DNA of 44,664 nucleotides from Acidimicrobiia bacterium (GTDB lineage: Bacteria; Actinomycetota; Acidimicrobiia; Spongiisociales; UBA5794): NCBI GenBank assembly GCA_030431785.1, contig JAUIIM010000007.1:1-44664 (forward strand). The letters are read 5' to 3'. The translations under genes were made by a program, and so were the position numbers. The stretch's first letter is position 1. Each line of letters opens with the position of its first letter. This document shows, one piece after another, positions 8,046 to 17,192 of the stretch. The notes under the pieces were generated by a model. It made no database searches and was not told where the DNA came from. It saw nothing but the letters and a program-made list of their open reading frames with translations.

Positions 8046-8116
8046 AGTAGAAAGTAGAAAGTAGAAGGTAGAAAGTACGGACGAGGAGCGAGGCGGATCC
8101 AGGATCGAGGATCGAG
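8046..8116. repeat. 7-bp tandem array: AGTAGAA units changing to GGATCGA units
   Basis: Read in strict 7-bp register from 8046: AGTAGAA x3, GGTAGAA, AGTACGG, ACGAGGA, GCGAGGC, GGATCCA, GGATCGA x2, followed by a last base G. The register is kept for ten units while the unit sequence changes. AGTAGAA is the reverse complement of the TTCTACT unit at 28.53 kb. The array begins 5 bp after the arsI stop. Confidence 0.85.
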
Positions 8117-8132
8117 TCTCTTGAACGTCTGC

Positions 8133-8168
8133 CGCCTACACGCCTCCACGCCCATACGCCTCCTCGCC
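8133..8168. repeat. Degenerate 8-bp repeats, CGCCTCCA type
   Basis: CGCCTACA, CGCCTCCA, CGCCCATA, CGCCTCCT and a partial CGCC follow each other at exact 8-bp spacing, 16 bp after the 7-bp array. The remaining bases up to the AAGGG ribosome site of the next gene (8219-8223) hold nothing I recognise. Confidence 0.6.
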
Positions 8169-8226
8169 CTGCGGCTACGCGCCCCTTCCTGCCAAACTGA
8201 GGAATCAGTCGAGCACGGGAAGGGAC

Positions 8227-10980
8227 ATGCCGGAGATCAACCTCAGTCCGACCATCGCCGAGCCTCCTCCCGGATACCCGGACGATTGGGAACAGGACAT
8301 CGTCCTCAAGGACGGAGGCTCGGTCCGGATTCGTCCGATCGTCCCCTCCGATGCGGATGCCTTGCAGGACTTCGTCCAGCACATGTCGACGCAGACGAGC
8401 TACTTCCGGTTCTTCCGTGTCAAGCAAGAGCTCAGCGCCGACGAGATGCGGCTGTTCACGCAGATCGACTACCGGACGGAGATGGCATTCGTCGCGATCG
8501 AGGAGGGACGGCTCGTCGGCGTGGGGAGGTACACGGGCAAGGAAGGCTCCGACGAGGCAGAGGTCGCTTTCACGGTCGCGGACGAGCACCAAGGCCGAGG
8601 AATCGGCACCGTTCTCGTATTCCGCATCGCCGAGTACGCACGGTCCCGGGGGATCACCTCGTTCAAGGCCTACGTCCTGGCCGACAACCACGCCATGCTG
8701 CGGGTCTTCCGCAATGCCGGGTTCGAGCTCACACGCGAGATCGACGAGGGCGTGTACACGGTCACGATCCCGACGGAGGAATCCGATTCGGTCGTCGTGG
8801 CCGAGGGCGAGACAGAGCGGCGTGCCACTGCGGCGAGTCTCATGCCGATGTTCTACCCGGCGTCCATCGCCGTGATCGGTGCGAGCCGGAACAAGGCGTC
8901 GATCGGCGGTCGGCTGTTCAACAACATCATCAATGCGGACTACACCGGTCCGGTGTACCCGGTGAACCCGAAGACCTCCGTCGTCCGATCCATCCCGACC
9001 TATGCATCGGTCAAGGACATCCCGGGCAAAGTGGACTTGGCCTTCATCGTCGTGCCGTCCGGGCTGGTATTGGATGTCGCCCGTGAGTGCGCAGAGAAGG
9101 GGGTCAAGGCGCTCTGCGTGATCTCCGCAGGATTCTCCGAGACGGGCCCCGAGGGTGCAGCCGCCGAGGCCGACCTGCTCGAGATCGCCCGGGAGCACGG
9201 GATGCGGATGGTCGGCCCGAACTGCATGGGCCTCCTCAACACCGACCCGGCCGTGAACTTCGACGGCCAGTTCGGACCGATCTACCCGCCACGAGGCAAC
9301 GTCGCGATGTCGTCACAATCGGGTGCGCTCGGTCTCGCGATCCTCGACTATGCCAACAAGCTGAACATTGGGATCTCTCACTTCGTGTCGGTCGGCAACA
9401 AAGCCGACGTATCCGGCAACGACCTGCTGCTGTTCTGGGAGGGTGACCCGAACACGGACGTCATCCTGTTGTATCTCGAGTCCTTCGGGAACCCGCGCCG
9501 TTTTGCTCGTATCGCCCGCCGCATCGGCAAGACCAAGCCGATCGTTGCGGTGAAGTCGGGTCGTACTGCCGCCGGTGCGAAAGCAGCATCCAGCCACACG
9601 GGTTCTCTCGCGAGCCTCGATGTCGCCGTCGATGCACTGTTCGACCAGTCCGGGGTGATCAGGGTCACGACCCTCGAGGAACTGTTCGACGTGACCGCCC
9701 TCCTCGCCAACCAGCCGCTCCCGAAGGGCAGGCGGGTCGGTCTGATCACCAACGCAGGTGGTCCGGCGATCCTCGCAGTTGACGCCCTCGAGTCCCAAGG
9801 ACTCGAGGTGGTCGAGTTCTCTGAGGAGCTGAAAGCGGAACTGCGGTCGTTCCTCTCTGACGATGCCGCGGTAGGTAACCCGGTGGACATGATCGCCTCC
9901 GCCGGACCGGACCAGTATCGACGAGCGATCGAGCTGCTCCTGGCATCCGACGAGATCGACTCCCTGATCGCTCTCTACATCCCTGCTTCGATCGTCGGCG
10001 TGACCGAGACCGCGGTGGCCATCCGTGAGGCTGCGGAGTCCAATGCCGGGGGCAAGACGTTCCTCACGGTCTACATGGATTCCGCCGGTGCACCTACGGA
10101 GCTGTCCAGTGAGCTCGCCAAGTTCCCGGCATTTTCGTTCCCGGAGCGGGCTGCAATGGCGCTCGGGAAGGCCGTGTCGTATGCGGAGTGGATCGACGAA
10201 CCGATCGGATCGACTGTCGCGTTCGACGACGTCGACGCTGACGCCGCCGCAGCGGCGATCGAGGCAGGACTCGCAGCGACGGAGGACGACGAGGCATGGC
10301 TGGAACCGTCGGCCGTCGACACCGTCCTCGACGCCTACGGGCTACGTATCCCCCGGGCCGGGGTCGCCCAGACGGTCGAGGAAGCCGTCGCCATCGGGGA
10401 CAGGATCGACGGATCCGTCGTCCTGAAGGTGATCTCGCCGTCGGCCCTCCACAAGTCTGATGTGGGGGGAGTCGCGCTTGACATCTCAGGGGCAGCCGCG
10501 ATCGAAGAAGCATTCGCTCAGGTGATGGCAGCGGTCCCGGACCCCGAGGGGGTCCTCGTACAGGAGTTCGTCCAAGGCGGACACGAGGTGTTGATCGGCA
10601 TGGTCGAGGACCCGAACTTCGGGCCGCTGATCGGATTCGGTCTCGGAGGCGTGTTCGTCGAACTGATCGAGGACGTTGCGTTCCGCATCCATCCACTCAC
10701 CGACATCGATGCGGCGACGATGATCGATGAGGTCAAGTCTGCTCGCTTGCTCGAGGGCTATCGCGGCGGTCCCGAGGGCGACATCCCGGCTGTGCGGGAT
10801 GCTCTGCTCCGGGTCAGCGCGCTCATCGAAGACCATCCCGAGATCGTGGAGATGGACCTCAACCCGGTCAAGGTGGGTGAGCCCGGTCGAGGGATCACCG
10901 TCGTCGACGGGCGCATCAAGGTTCGCCGAGTCGGCGGGCGTTGGATACCATCACGCTCGGACCAACCGATGCGGCTGTGA
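8227..10980 (+). CDS. GNAT acetyltransferase fused to ADP-forming acyl-CoA synthetase (Pat/AcdAB-like)
   Basis: A 917-residue fusion. An N-terminal GNAT domain (about 10-195) has acetyl-CoA loop HQGRGIGT. It is followed by a CoA-binding Rossmann domain (from about 210, starting PASIAVIGASRN), ligase-CoA domains and a C-terminal ATP-grasp domain (from about 690). H457 in SSHTGS corresponds to the phospho-histidine of NDP-forming acyl-CoA synthetases, so the synthetase half looks active. In the Pat-type protein acetyltransferases I know, that half is mainly regulatory and the GNAT is usually C-terminal; here it is N-terminal. Possible roles are acyl-CoA/acyl + ATP interconversion, protein lysine acetylation, or both. 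AAGGG precedes the ATG. It heads a unit with the CBS-BON gene, which starts 13 bp downstream. Confidence 0.9.
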   Translation: MPEINLSPTIAEPPPGYPDDWEQDIVLKDGGSVRIRPIVPSDADALQDFVQHMSTQTSYFRFFRVKQELSADEMRLFTQIDYRTEMAFVAIEEGRLVGVGRYTGKEGSDEAEVAFTVADEHQGRGIGTVLVFRIAEYARSRGITSFKAYVLADNHAMLRVFRNAGFELTREIDEGVYTVTIPTEESDSVVVAEGETERRATAASLMPMFYPASIAVIGASRNKASIGGRLFNNIINADYTGPVYPVNPKTSVVRSIPTYASVKDIPGKVDLAFIVVPSGLVLDVARECAEKGVKALCVISAGFSETGPEGAAAEADLLEIAREHGMRMVGPNCMGLLNTDPAVNFDGQFGPIYPPRGNVAMSSQSGALGLAILDYANKLNIGISHFVSVGNKADVSGNDLLLFWEGDPNTDVILLYLESFGNPRRFARIARRIGKTKPIVAVKSGRTAAGAKAASSHTGSLASLDVAVDALFDQSGVIRVTTLEELFDVTALLANQPLPKGRRVGLITNAGGPAILAVDALESQGLEVVEFSEELKAELRSFLSDDAAVGNPVDMIASAGPDQYRRAIELLLASDEIDSLIALYIPASIVGVTETAVAIREAAESNAGGKTFLTVYMDSAGAPTELSSELAKFPAFSFPERAAMALGKAVSYAEWIDEPIGSTVAFDDVDADAAAAAIEAGLAATEDDEAWLEPSAVDTVLDAYGLRIPRAGVAQTVEEAVAIGDRIDGSVVLKVISPSALHKSDVGGVALDISGAAAIEEAFAQVMAAVPDPEGVLVQEFVQGGHEVLIGMVEDPNFGPLIGFGLGGVFVELIEDVAFRIHPLTDIDAATMIDEVKSARLLEGYRGGPEGDIPAVRDALLRVSALIEDHPEIVEMDLNPVKVGEPGRGITVVDGRIKVRRVGGRWIPSRSDQPMRL

Positions 10981-10993
10981 GAGGATTGGATCA

Positions 10994-11611
10994 TTGGACG
11001 TTCGTGACCTGATGACAACGGACGTGGTGGCGGTAGCGCCGACCACGTCGATCCGTGACGCGGCAAGGCTGATGTATCGCTACCGCGTCTCGGGACTGCC
11101 GGTCGTGGACGTCGACGACCGTGTCCTCGGCATCATCACCGAAGGTGATTTCCTCGGTATGGAGATCGAGCGGGTCGAGACCGGGGAGGTGCCGAGCCAG
11201 GTCGGTGATGTGATGACCAAGAACGTGAAGACGGTCGATCCGGGCATGGACATCGTCGGCGCTGCACGGTTCATGCACGCTGAGGGGATCAAGCGTCTCG
11301 TGGTTGCCGAGGACGGACGGATGGTCGGAATCGTGTCCCGCTTTGACGTGGTCGCCGCCTTCACTCGGCCCGATGACCTCATCGAGGACGAGATCCGGGA
11401 AGACCTGATCCGTCGCGTGCTCTTCATCGATCCGACCGGTTTCGAGGTGGACGTCACCAACGGTGTGGTCCATCTCGAAGGCGAGACCGGCACGCGTACC
11501 GAGGCGAGGCTCATGGTCGAGCTCGCCAAACGTCTCGATGGCGTGGTGGCCGTCGAGAGCGAGTTGACGTGGCGTCTCGACGACACGAACGAGAACGACA
11601 TCTCTGTATGA
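10994..11611 (+). CDS. CBS-pair and BON domain protein
   Basis: A 205-residue protein from TTG 10994, preceded by GAGAGG. The tandem CBS pair (about 1-130) contains the repeats 'DLMTTDVVAVAPTTSIRDAA' and 'DVMTKNVKTVDPGMDIVGAA'. A C-terminal BON domain (about 135-200) contains 'VTNGVVHLEGETGTRTEA'. CBS pairs usually bind adenosyl ligands such as AMP, ATP or SAM; BON domains bind membranes or partner proteins. Its position directly after the acyl-CoA synthetase fusion suggests energy-state control of that enzyme, which is inference. The stop overlaps the next ATG (ATGA, 11608-11611). Confidence 0.87.
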   Translation: MDVRDLMTTDVVAVAPTTSIRDAARLMYRYRVSGLPVVDVDDRVLGIITEGDFLGMEIERVETGEVPSQVGDVMTKNVKTVDPGMDIVGAARFMHAEGIKRLVVAEDGRMVGIVSRFDVVAAFTRPDDLIEDEIREDLIRRVLFIDPTGFEVDVTNGVVHLEGETGTRTEARLMVELAKRLDGVVAVESELTWRLDDTNENDISV

Positions 11612-12435
11612 CTTCGTCGCCCTTGGCGACATCCGGGCCTGAACCCGAGCAGGCATCCCTTCTCTCGTGCCACGCCACGGGGTTCTGCAAAGAGGTGCTT
11701 GCGCCCACGGTGCGCTCCCTCGAGGACCGTGTCGGTGATCTCGGTGCGTGCCATGTCGATCTTCCCGGGCACGGCGCAAGCACGCCATGGGAGGGCCCAC
11801 TCGGTTGGCACGAAGCGGCCGAGGCAGTGGTGGCACTCCTGGCGCCGGATCAAGCCGGGTTGCTCGGGGTCGGTCATTCGTACGGCGGAGCCGTACTGGC
11901 GAGAGCGGAGATCCTCCGCCCCGGGTCGTTCCAGCACCTCTTGCTGATCGAGCCGATCATCCTGCCACCGCCGTACGCACCGCAGGACATCCCGTTGGCA
12001 GTGGGTGCGGCGAGGCGGCGTCCCTCGTTCGATTCGCGTGAGGCGGCGAAGCATCGTTTCGGGGTCGGGCCGTTCGCCAACTGGCGCGAGGACGTGCTCG
12101 ACGCGTATGTTGACTTCGGCTTCGTCGATGACGGCGACCGCTGGGTACTGCGCTGCAAGCCGGACGTCGAGGCCGAGACCTTCCGCCAAGGGAGCAACGT
12201 CGACACGTGGGATCGTGTGGGTGAGATCGACTGCCCGGTGACCATCGTCGCAGGCAGCGAATCGGGGACACATCACGATCCCTACCTCTCGCTCCTCGCT
12301 GACCGATTCCTCGACGTCGAGGTCGTCGTGTTGGATGGTCTTGGTCATCTTGCGCCGATGGAGGATCCGGAGGCCGTCGGTGCGGTCCTTGCGGATGCAA
12401 TCGTCAGGCGAGGAAGCGTTCCTACCATCGACTGA
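11608..12435 (+). CDS. Alpha/beta hydrolase, possible MenH-type step
   Basis: A 275-residue alpha/beta hydrolase. It has the oxyanion region LSCHATGF (19-26), GxSxG-type elbow GHSYGG with S91, and C-terminal His in GLGHLAP (about residue 249); an acidic partner probably lies near GSESGTHHD. It is ATGA-coupled to the CBS-BON gene and overlaps menF by one base (TGATG). MenH (SHCHC synthase) belongs to this fold and no other MenH candidate exists in the men cluster, so MenH is an attractive inference. Sequence features alone only support a hydrolase; an esterase or epoxide-type activity is equally possible. Confidence 0.85.
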   Translation: MTSSPLATSGPEPEQASLLSCHATGFCKEVLAPTVRSLEDRVGDLGACHVDLPGHGASTPWEGPLGWHEAAEAVVALLAPDQAGLLGVGHSYGGAVLARAEILRPGSFQHLLLIEPIILPPPYAPQDIPLAVGAARRRPSFDSREAAKHRFGVGPFANWREDVLDAYVDFGFVDDGDRWVLRCKPDVEAETFRQGSNVDTWDRVGEIDCPVTIVAGSESGTHHDPYLSLLADRFLDVEVVVLDGLGHLAPMEDPEAVGAVLADAIVRRGSVPTID

Positions 12436-13745
12436 TGCGGCTCGTCGACGACTCGACCATTCAATCACTGCGTTCGTCGCTCGGTGGGCAAAGCGGTCTC
12501 CGCTGGGCGAGCGTCAGCGTGGAGCGTGATTCCTTCGACTTCGCCCGCACCGGGGCAGCGCTCGTCGACCGAGCAGTCGCCTTCTCCTCACCTGACGGTG
12601 TTCGCGTCGCCGGGCTCGGAACCGCATGGCGTGCCTCAGCATCGGGACGTGACCGATTTGCCACCCTCAGGAATGAACTAGCGCGTTTGCCGGTTGGCGC
12701 GCCGCGCGCGTTCGTCGGCTTCTCCTTTCTCGACGAACCTCACGACGACTCGATCTGGACCGACTTCGCCGCCGCGGAAGCCTTCATTCCACGCATCTTG
12801 ATCGAGGGCACGGACAGCGGGGCTTCGATAACGATCACGGTCCCCGACGACGACGACCTTGAAGCCACCCTCGAACTGTTGGCGTCGATGCGGACACCCG
12901 AGTGGACTGCGGTCGACGATCTCGGAGATCACGCAGTTCATGCGAGTCCCTCCGTGAAGGAATGGGCCTCCCGTGTGGAGCACGCCGTCGGGGAGATCCG
13001 AAGCGGTGCGCTGGGCAAGGTCGTCCTTGCCCGCTCGGTGGCCGTGACGACTGAAGCGCCGCCTCCCATCCTCCGGATGTTTCGATCGCTCGTGCGCAGC
13101 TACCCGAAGTGCTATTCGTTTGCGTGGAAGTCAGGATCGTCCGTCTTCTTGGGTTCGAGTCCCGAGCTCCTCGCGGCCGTCTCTGGTACCGCGCTCACCG
13201 CAAACCCCCTCGCAGGGAGCGCACCACGGGGGGAGGGGCGGGAAGAGGACGATCGCATCGGGGCAGCACTACTTGCCTCGGACAAGGACCGGAGGGAGCA
13301 CCGATACGTGGTCGAAGGCTTCGTCGATGCCCTCGGCGACGTCGCTGATCGTGTGAGTGCATCGCCCGAACCGAGTCTCAAGAAAATGGCGACGGTGCAG
13401 CACCTCTCAACCGAGGTCTCCGCCGTCCTACGGCCCGGTCTCGGGTTGCTCGATGCGGTCGCGGCAGTCCATCCGACTGCGGCCGTCGCTGGGACTCCAA
13501 CGGACACTGCCGTGAAGCTGATCGAGTCGGTCGAGGGAATCGACCGTGGCTGGTACACGGGCGGCGTCGGATGGATCGACCGGGATGGCAACGGTGCTGT
13601 GGCGATCGCACTCCGCTGTGGACTCGTGACCGGCAAGACGACCCATCTGTTCGCCGGTGCCGGCATCGTCGAGGGTTCCGTGGCGGCGGATGAAGTCGAG
13701 GAGACCAGACTCAAGCTGACCCCGATGCTGCAGTTGCTGACCTGA
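12435..13745 (+). CDS. menF: Isochorismate synthase (menaquinone pathway)
   Basis: A 436-residue chorismate-utilising enzyme that converts chorismate to isochorismate (Mg2+-dependent). The conserved C-terminal half shows GKVVLARSVAV, TANPLAGSAPRG, HLSTEVSAVLRPG, HPTAAVAGTP, GWYTGGVGWID and AGAGIVEGSVAADEVEETRLK, as in MenF/EntC. Its place directly opposite menD and beside menA, menB and menE supports MenF and not a siderophore EntC. It is the last gene of the 8.2-13.7 kb unit and converges with menD, 13 bp apart. Confidence 0.93.
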   Translation: MRLVDDSTIQSLRSSLGGQSGLRWASVSVERDSFDFARTGAALVDRAVAFSSPDGVRVAGLGTAWRASASGRDRFATLRNELARLPVGAPRAFVGFSFLDEPHDDSIWTDFAAAEAFIPRILIEGTDSGASITITVPDDDDLEATLELLASMRTPEWTAVDDLGDHAVHASPSVKEWASRVEHAVGEIRSGALGKVVLARSVAVTTEAPPPILRMFRSLVRSYPKCYSFAWKSGSSVFLGSSPELLAAVSGTALTANPLAGSAPRGEGREEDDRIGAALLASDKDRREHRYVVEGFVDALGDVADRVSASPEPSLKKMATVQHLSTEVSAVLRPGLGLLDAVAAVHPTAAVAGTPTDTAVKLIESVEGIDRGWYTGGVGWIDRDGNGAVAIALRCGLVTGKTTHLFAGAGIVEGSVAADEVEETRLKLTPMLQLLT

Positions 13746-13758
13746 GTCGATCGACCGG

Positions 13759-15381
13759 TCAGAGCTCCAGGACCGCCCTGGTGATCGCATCGTGCAGGGC
13801 GAGATTCTCTGAGCGCGATGTCTGGAGCTCCGCAAGGCGCGGGCCGATCCCGGCTCGGCAGAAGTCCACGAGTTGCTCGCTTGCCTCGATCACCGACGCC
13901 TGCATCCCCATCGCCGTGGCGATCGCCGTGAGGTCGGCCCCATGCGGGGTACCCCACACCTCTTCGTACACGGTCGTGGGGATGACACCTGATCGATGCT
14001 GCGGCAGGAATGAGAAGATCCCACCACCGTCATTGTTCACCACGACGATGCCAATTGGAAGATCGAGACGTGCGATCTCCGAGATCGCCGATACGTCGTG
14101 CAGGAAGGCGATATCGCCGATGAGTACGGTCACGGGGTCTCCATCGATCGCACAGCCGATCGCCGTGCTCAAGGTCCCGTCGATCCCGTTCACCCCACGG
14201 TTTGACAGGACGGTGAGGTCGTCGCGGCGTCTTCCGAATACTTCGATGTCACGGATTGGCATCGAAGAGGCCACGACCAACGTCCCGCCGGACGGTACAT
14301 GCTCGCTCACCAGATGGGCGACGGCAGGTTCGTTCGGGAACGGCGCTTCGGACAGCCGACTGGTGGCGGTCGCCTCGAGGTCGGCGCCACGTGCGTGAAG
14401 AAGGTCTCGATAGCTGCGGTCAGCGGCAACCGGCGGCGAAGTGGTGAGCATCTCTGTGGTGGCGTTGATGAGGTGCGATGCGCCGTATGGGTCGGACTGA
14501 CGCTGGTTCGAGACGAGTATCTGATCACCCCGGAAGCTCTCGAGCCAGGTCTGGAGTGGCTTCGACGACGGAAGTGCCCCAATGCGGAGGAGTAGGTCGG
14601 GCGGGTGCTCGTCCAGATAGCCGGTGGCGGCGAGCCAATGCCCATTGGTGGTGTTGTCCGCAGTGCTCTGCGGGTCGGCGATCAACGCGGCACCACAGGC
14701 CCGGGCCCAACGCGACAGTGAGTTCCCTGCCTCGGCGCCGTGGAACCCGGTGGACACGATGAGTGTCCTCTTTCCCTTCAGCTGGCTCCCGAGATCGATG
14801 GGTGTCCGATCCGGGCGCTCAGGTGGCTCGGGGATCGCGCTGGGTTCCGGCAGGTGCTCCGGGGTGAGCGGCTCGTCGATCGGGACGTTGAGATGGACGG
14901 GACCGGGCACTCCCTCGTGCGCAAGGGCGAGTGCGTCCAGGATGGTCGCCATCACGTCGCCTGAGGTGAGGTCGACCTCGATCGACTCCTTCACATGGGT
15001 GGAGAACAGGCCGTGTTGATCGGTCGTCTGCGGTGCAAAGGTGCCGTGCAATCGTGTGGGCCGATCGCAGGTCACGATGATGACGGGGATGCTCGAGTGG
15101 TTGGCTTCGATCACCGATGGCAGGTAGTGGGCTCCGGCCGAGCCCGAGGTGCACACGACGTAGGCCGTGGTGCCGAGCCGTTTGGATGCTCCCAGGGCCG
15201 CAAACCCTGCGCTTCGCTCGTCGCGGATCGACACGGTCCGGGTTTCGGGGGAGAGGGCCGCAGCGAGGGCGACCGGTGTGTTGCGTGAACCGGGGGAGAT
15301 GAACGCTGTGGCAGGCCCGAGCGCCGCCAACGCCGCGACGAGGTCTGCCGCACCCTGAGCGTTGGCGTCGAGGTCGGTCAT
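13759..15381 (-). CDS. menD: 2-succinyl-5-enolpyruvyl-6-hydroxy-3-cyclohexene-1-carboxylate synthase
   Basis: A 540-residue thiamine-diphosphate enzyme that joins isochorismate and 2-oxoglutarate to give SEPHCHC. The N-terminal FISPGSRNTPVALAAA is the MenD signature; a DERSAGFAALG segment, HLNVPIDEPL and a TPP/Mg site (IGDIAFLHDVSAI...NNDGGGIFSFLPQ) follow in the expected order. The length is typical of MenD. Its ATG is separated by one base from the menA stop, so menB-menA-menD form one minus-strand operon. Confidence 0.96.
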   Translation of the reverse strand: MTDLDANAQGAADLVAALAALGPATAFISPGSRNTPVALAAALSPETRTVSIRDERSAGFAALGASKRLGTTAYVVCTSGSAGAHYLPSVIEANHSSIPVIIVTCDRPTRLHGTFAPQTTDQHGLFSTHVKESIEVDLTSGDVMATILDALALAHEGVPGPVHLNVPIDEPLTPEHLPEPSAIPEPPERPDRTPIDLGSQLKGKRTLIVSTGFHGAEAGNSLSRWARACGAALIADPQSTADNTTNGHWLAATGYLDEHPPDLLLRIGALPSSKPLQTWLESFRGDQILVSNQRQSDPYGASHLINATTEMLTTSPPVAADRSYRDLLHARGADLEATATSRLSEAPFPNEPAVAHLVSEHVPSGGTLVVASSMPIRDIEVFGRRRDDLTVLSNRGVNGIDGTLSTAIGCAIDGDPVTVLIGDIAFLHDVSAISEIARLDLPIGIVVVNNDGGGIFSFLPQHRSGVIPTTVYEEVWGTPHGADLTAIATAMGMQASVIEASEQLVDFCRAGIGPRLAELQTSRSENLALHDAITRAVLEL

Positions 15382-15382
15382 G

Positions 15383-16255
15383 TCAGAACACCATTCCGAG
15401 TGACAGCATCAAGGCGGTCAGGAATTGGAGCATCGCTGCTCCTTTCAACACGCCGATCAACTCCGGACCTTCGGTCGTGCGGTAGATCGTCTGGATCAGT
15501 GGGATGGAAAGCGGTGCGACGACGAGGGTGATGAGGCACATCGCGGGCAGAAGGCCCGACAGGGAGCCGAGGACCACCACGACGTAGGCCGCGGCGATGG
15601 TCGCGGCGAAGAGATGGCGTGCTCGATGACGACCGAGGAGCACCGCCAGCGTTCGCTTGCCCGCGTCGCGGTCCGTGTCGATGTCCCTGATGTTGTTCGC
15701 CTCGAGGATCGCTGCGGCGAGGAAGCCCATCACGACGCCACCGACCCACACCTCGGCTGGTGCGGTCATGTCGAACACGTAGCGGGTCCCGACCGTCGCG
15801 ACGAGGCCGAAGAACACGAACACGAACACTTCACCGAGCCCGCGGTACCCATACGGAACAGGACCGTTGGTGTAACCGAGGGCGGCGATGATCGACACCA
15901 CACCGATTGCGATGATCACCCAGCCGGCGTACCACGCGAGGTAGACACCGCCGAGAGCCGCAATCCCGAACGCCACGATCATGCCGACACGCATCTCGTC
16001 TGGTGAGATGAGCCCGGACGACACGGCGCGCAGAGGGCCGATCCGGTGTTCCGTGTCTGCCCCCTTTGCGGCGTCGGCAAGGTCGTTGGCGTAGTTGACA
16101 CCGATCTGGATCGCGAGGGCAGCGACGAGGGTGACCGCAAAGGGGAGGAGGGCTGCCACACCGTCCCGCCACGCCGATGCGGTACCGACGAGCACCGGTG
16201 CGACGGCTGCTGGCAGCGTCGGAACGCGTGCCGCGAGGACCCAACGATTGGTCAC
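15383..16255 (-). CDS. menA: 1,4-dihydroxy-2-naphthoate polyprenyltransferase
   Basis: A 290-residue UbiA-family membrane enzyme that attaches the polyprenyl tail to DHNA. The first Asp-rich motif is NYANDLADAAKGADTEHR and the second is NIRDIDTDRDAGKRT; about eight or nine hydrophobic segments follow the family pattern. GTG 16255 is chosen because it falls 7 bp after the menB stop and starts the protein at VTNRWVLAARVPTLPAA, the usual MenA beginning; a longer frame to 16420 lies inside menB. Confidence 0.95.
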   Translation of the reverse strand: MTNRWVLAARVPTLPAAVAPVLVGTASAWRDGVAALLPFAVTLVAALAIQIGVNYANDLADAAKGADTEHRIGPLRAVSSGLISPDEMRVGMIVAFGIAALGGVYLAWYAGWVIIAIGVVSIIAALGYTNGPVPYGYRGLGEVFVFVFFGLVATVGTRYVFDMTAPAEVWVGGVVMGFLAAAILEANNIRDIDTDRDAGKRTLAVLLGRHRARHLFAATIAAAYVVVVLGSLSGLLPAMCLITLVVAPLSIPLIQTIYRTTEGPELIGVLKGAAMLQFLTALMLSLGMVF

Positions 16256-16262
16256 AGATCGC

Positions 16263-17150
16263 TCAGAACTGCCACGGGAACCGTGAATAGTCCTGCGGTC
16301 GCTTCTCGAGGAAGGCGTTCCGCCCCTCTTCCGCCTCATCGGTCCCGTACGCCAATCGGGTGGCCTCTCCGGCGAACAACTGCTGGCCGACGATCCCTTC
16401 GTCCGGGAGATTGAACGCATACTTCAGCATCTTCTGTGCCGTCGGGCTCTTCGTCGTGATCGTGCGAGCCCAGTCGAGCGCAACCGATTCGAGCTCTGCA
16501 TGTGGCACGGCGGCGTTCACCATCCCCATCTCGTACGCCTCCTGTGCCGAGTAGTCGCGTCCGAGGAAGAAGATCTCACGGGCGCGCTTCTGCCCGACCT
16601 GGCGTGCCAAGAGCGCCGACCCGTACCCGGCGTCGAAACTCGCCACATCGGCATCCGTCTGCTTGAAGATGGCGTGCTCTGTCGATGCCAGGGTGAGATC
16701 ACACACGACGTGCAGGCTGTGACCGCCTCCGACCGCCCAGCCCGGTACGACAGCGATGACAACTTTGGGCATGAAGCGGATGAGTCGTTGCACCTCGAGG
16801 ATGTGGAGGCGGCCGAGCGTGGTCGGGTCTGCATCGGATCCTTCGTACTGGTACCCGTCCTTGCCCCTGATCCGCTGATCGCCACCTGAGCAGAAGGCCC
16901 ACCCACCGTCCTTGGGCGAGGGGCCGTTGCCGGTGAGGAGGACGCAGCCGACATCGGGCGTCATCCGTGCATGGTCGAGCACTCGGTACAACTCGTCAAC
17001 GGTCTTCGGGCGGAATGCGTTCCGTACCTCGGGGCGGTTGAAGGCAACACGAACAGCACCGACGTCGCGGGCCCGGTGGTATGTGATGTCCTCCAGGTCG
17101 AACTCTGGGACCTGTTCCCACGACGTGGAATCGAAGATCTCTGAAACCAC
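16263..17150 (-). CDS. menB: 1,4-dihydroxy-2-naphthoyl-CoA synthase
   Basis: A 295-residue crotonase-fold enzyme cyclising o-succinylbenzoyl-CoA. It closely resembles mycobacterial MenB: VRVAFNRPEVRNAFRP, TGNGPSPKDGGWAFCSGGDQRIRG, GGGHSLHVVCDLTLAS, KQTDADVASFDAGYGS and a C-terminus near 'RPQDYSRFPWQF'. The catalytic Asp/Tyr region (SFDAGYGS) is present. GTG 17150 is preferred because GGAGG lies 5 nt upstream; ATG 17174 is an in-frame alternative. It heads the minus-strand menB-menA-menD operon, divergent from menE. Confidence 0.96.
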   Translation of the reverse strand: MVSEIFDSTSWEQVPEFDLEDITYHRARDVGAVRVAFNRPEVRNAFRPKTVDELYRVLDHARMTPDVGCVLLTGNGPSPKDGGWAFCSGGDQRIRGKDGYQYEGSDADPTTLGRLHILEVQRLIRFMPKVVIAVVPGWAVGGGHSLHVVCDLTLASTEHAIFKQTDADVASFDAGYGSALLARQVGQKRAREIFFLGRDYSAQEAYEMGMVNAAVPHAELESVALDWARTITTKSPTAQKMLKYAFNLPDEGIVGQQLFAGEATRLAYGTDEAEEGRNAFLEKRPQDYSRFPWQF

Positions 17151-17192
17151 CTGCTCCTCCGATCCTCTGTCCATCGGTGTCGGGTTTGGCGA

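Noticed and set aside
7504..9198. 564-codon minus-strand open frame across arsI, the repeat array and the acyl-CoA synthetase gene
   Set aside because: It runs through two well-supported genes and an intergenic repeat, and has compositional bias typical of antisense shadows.
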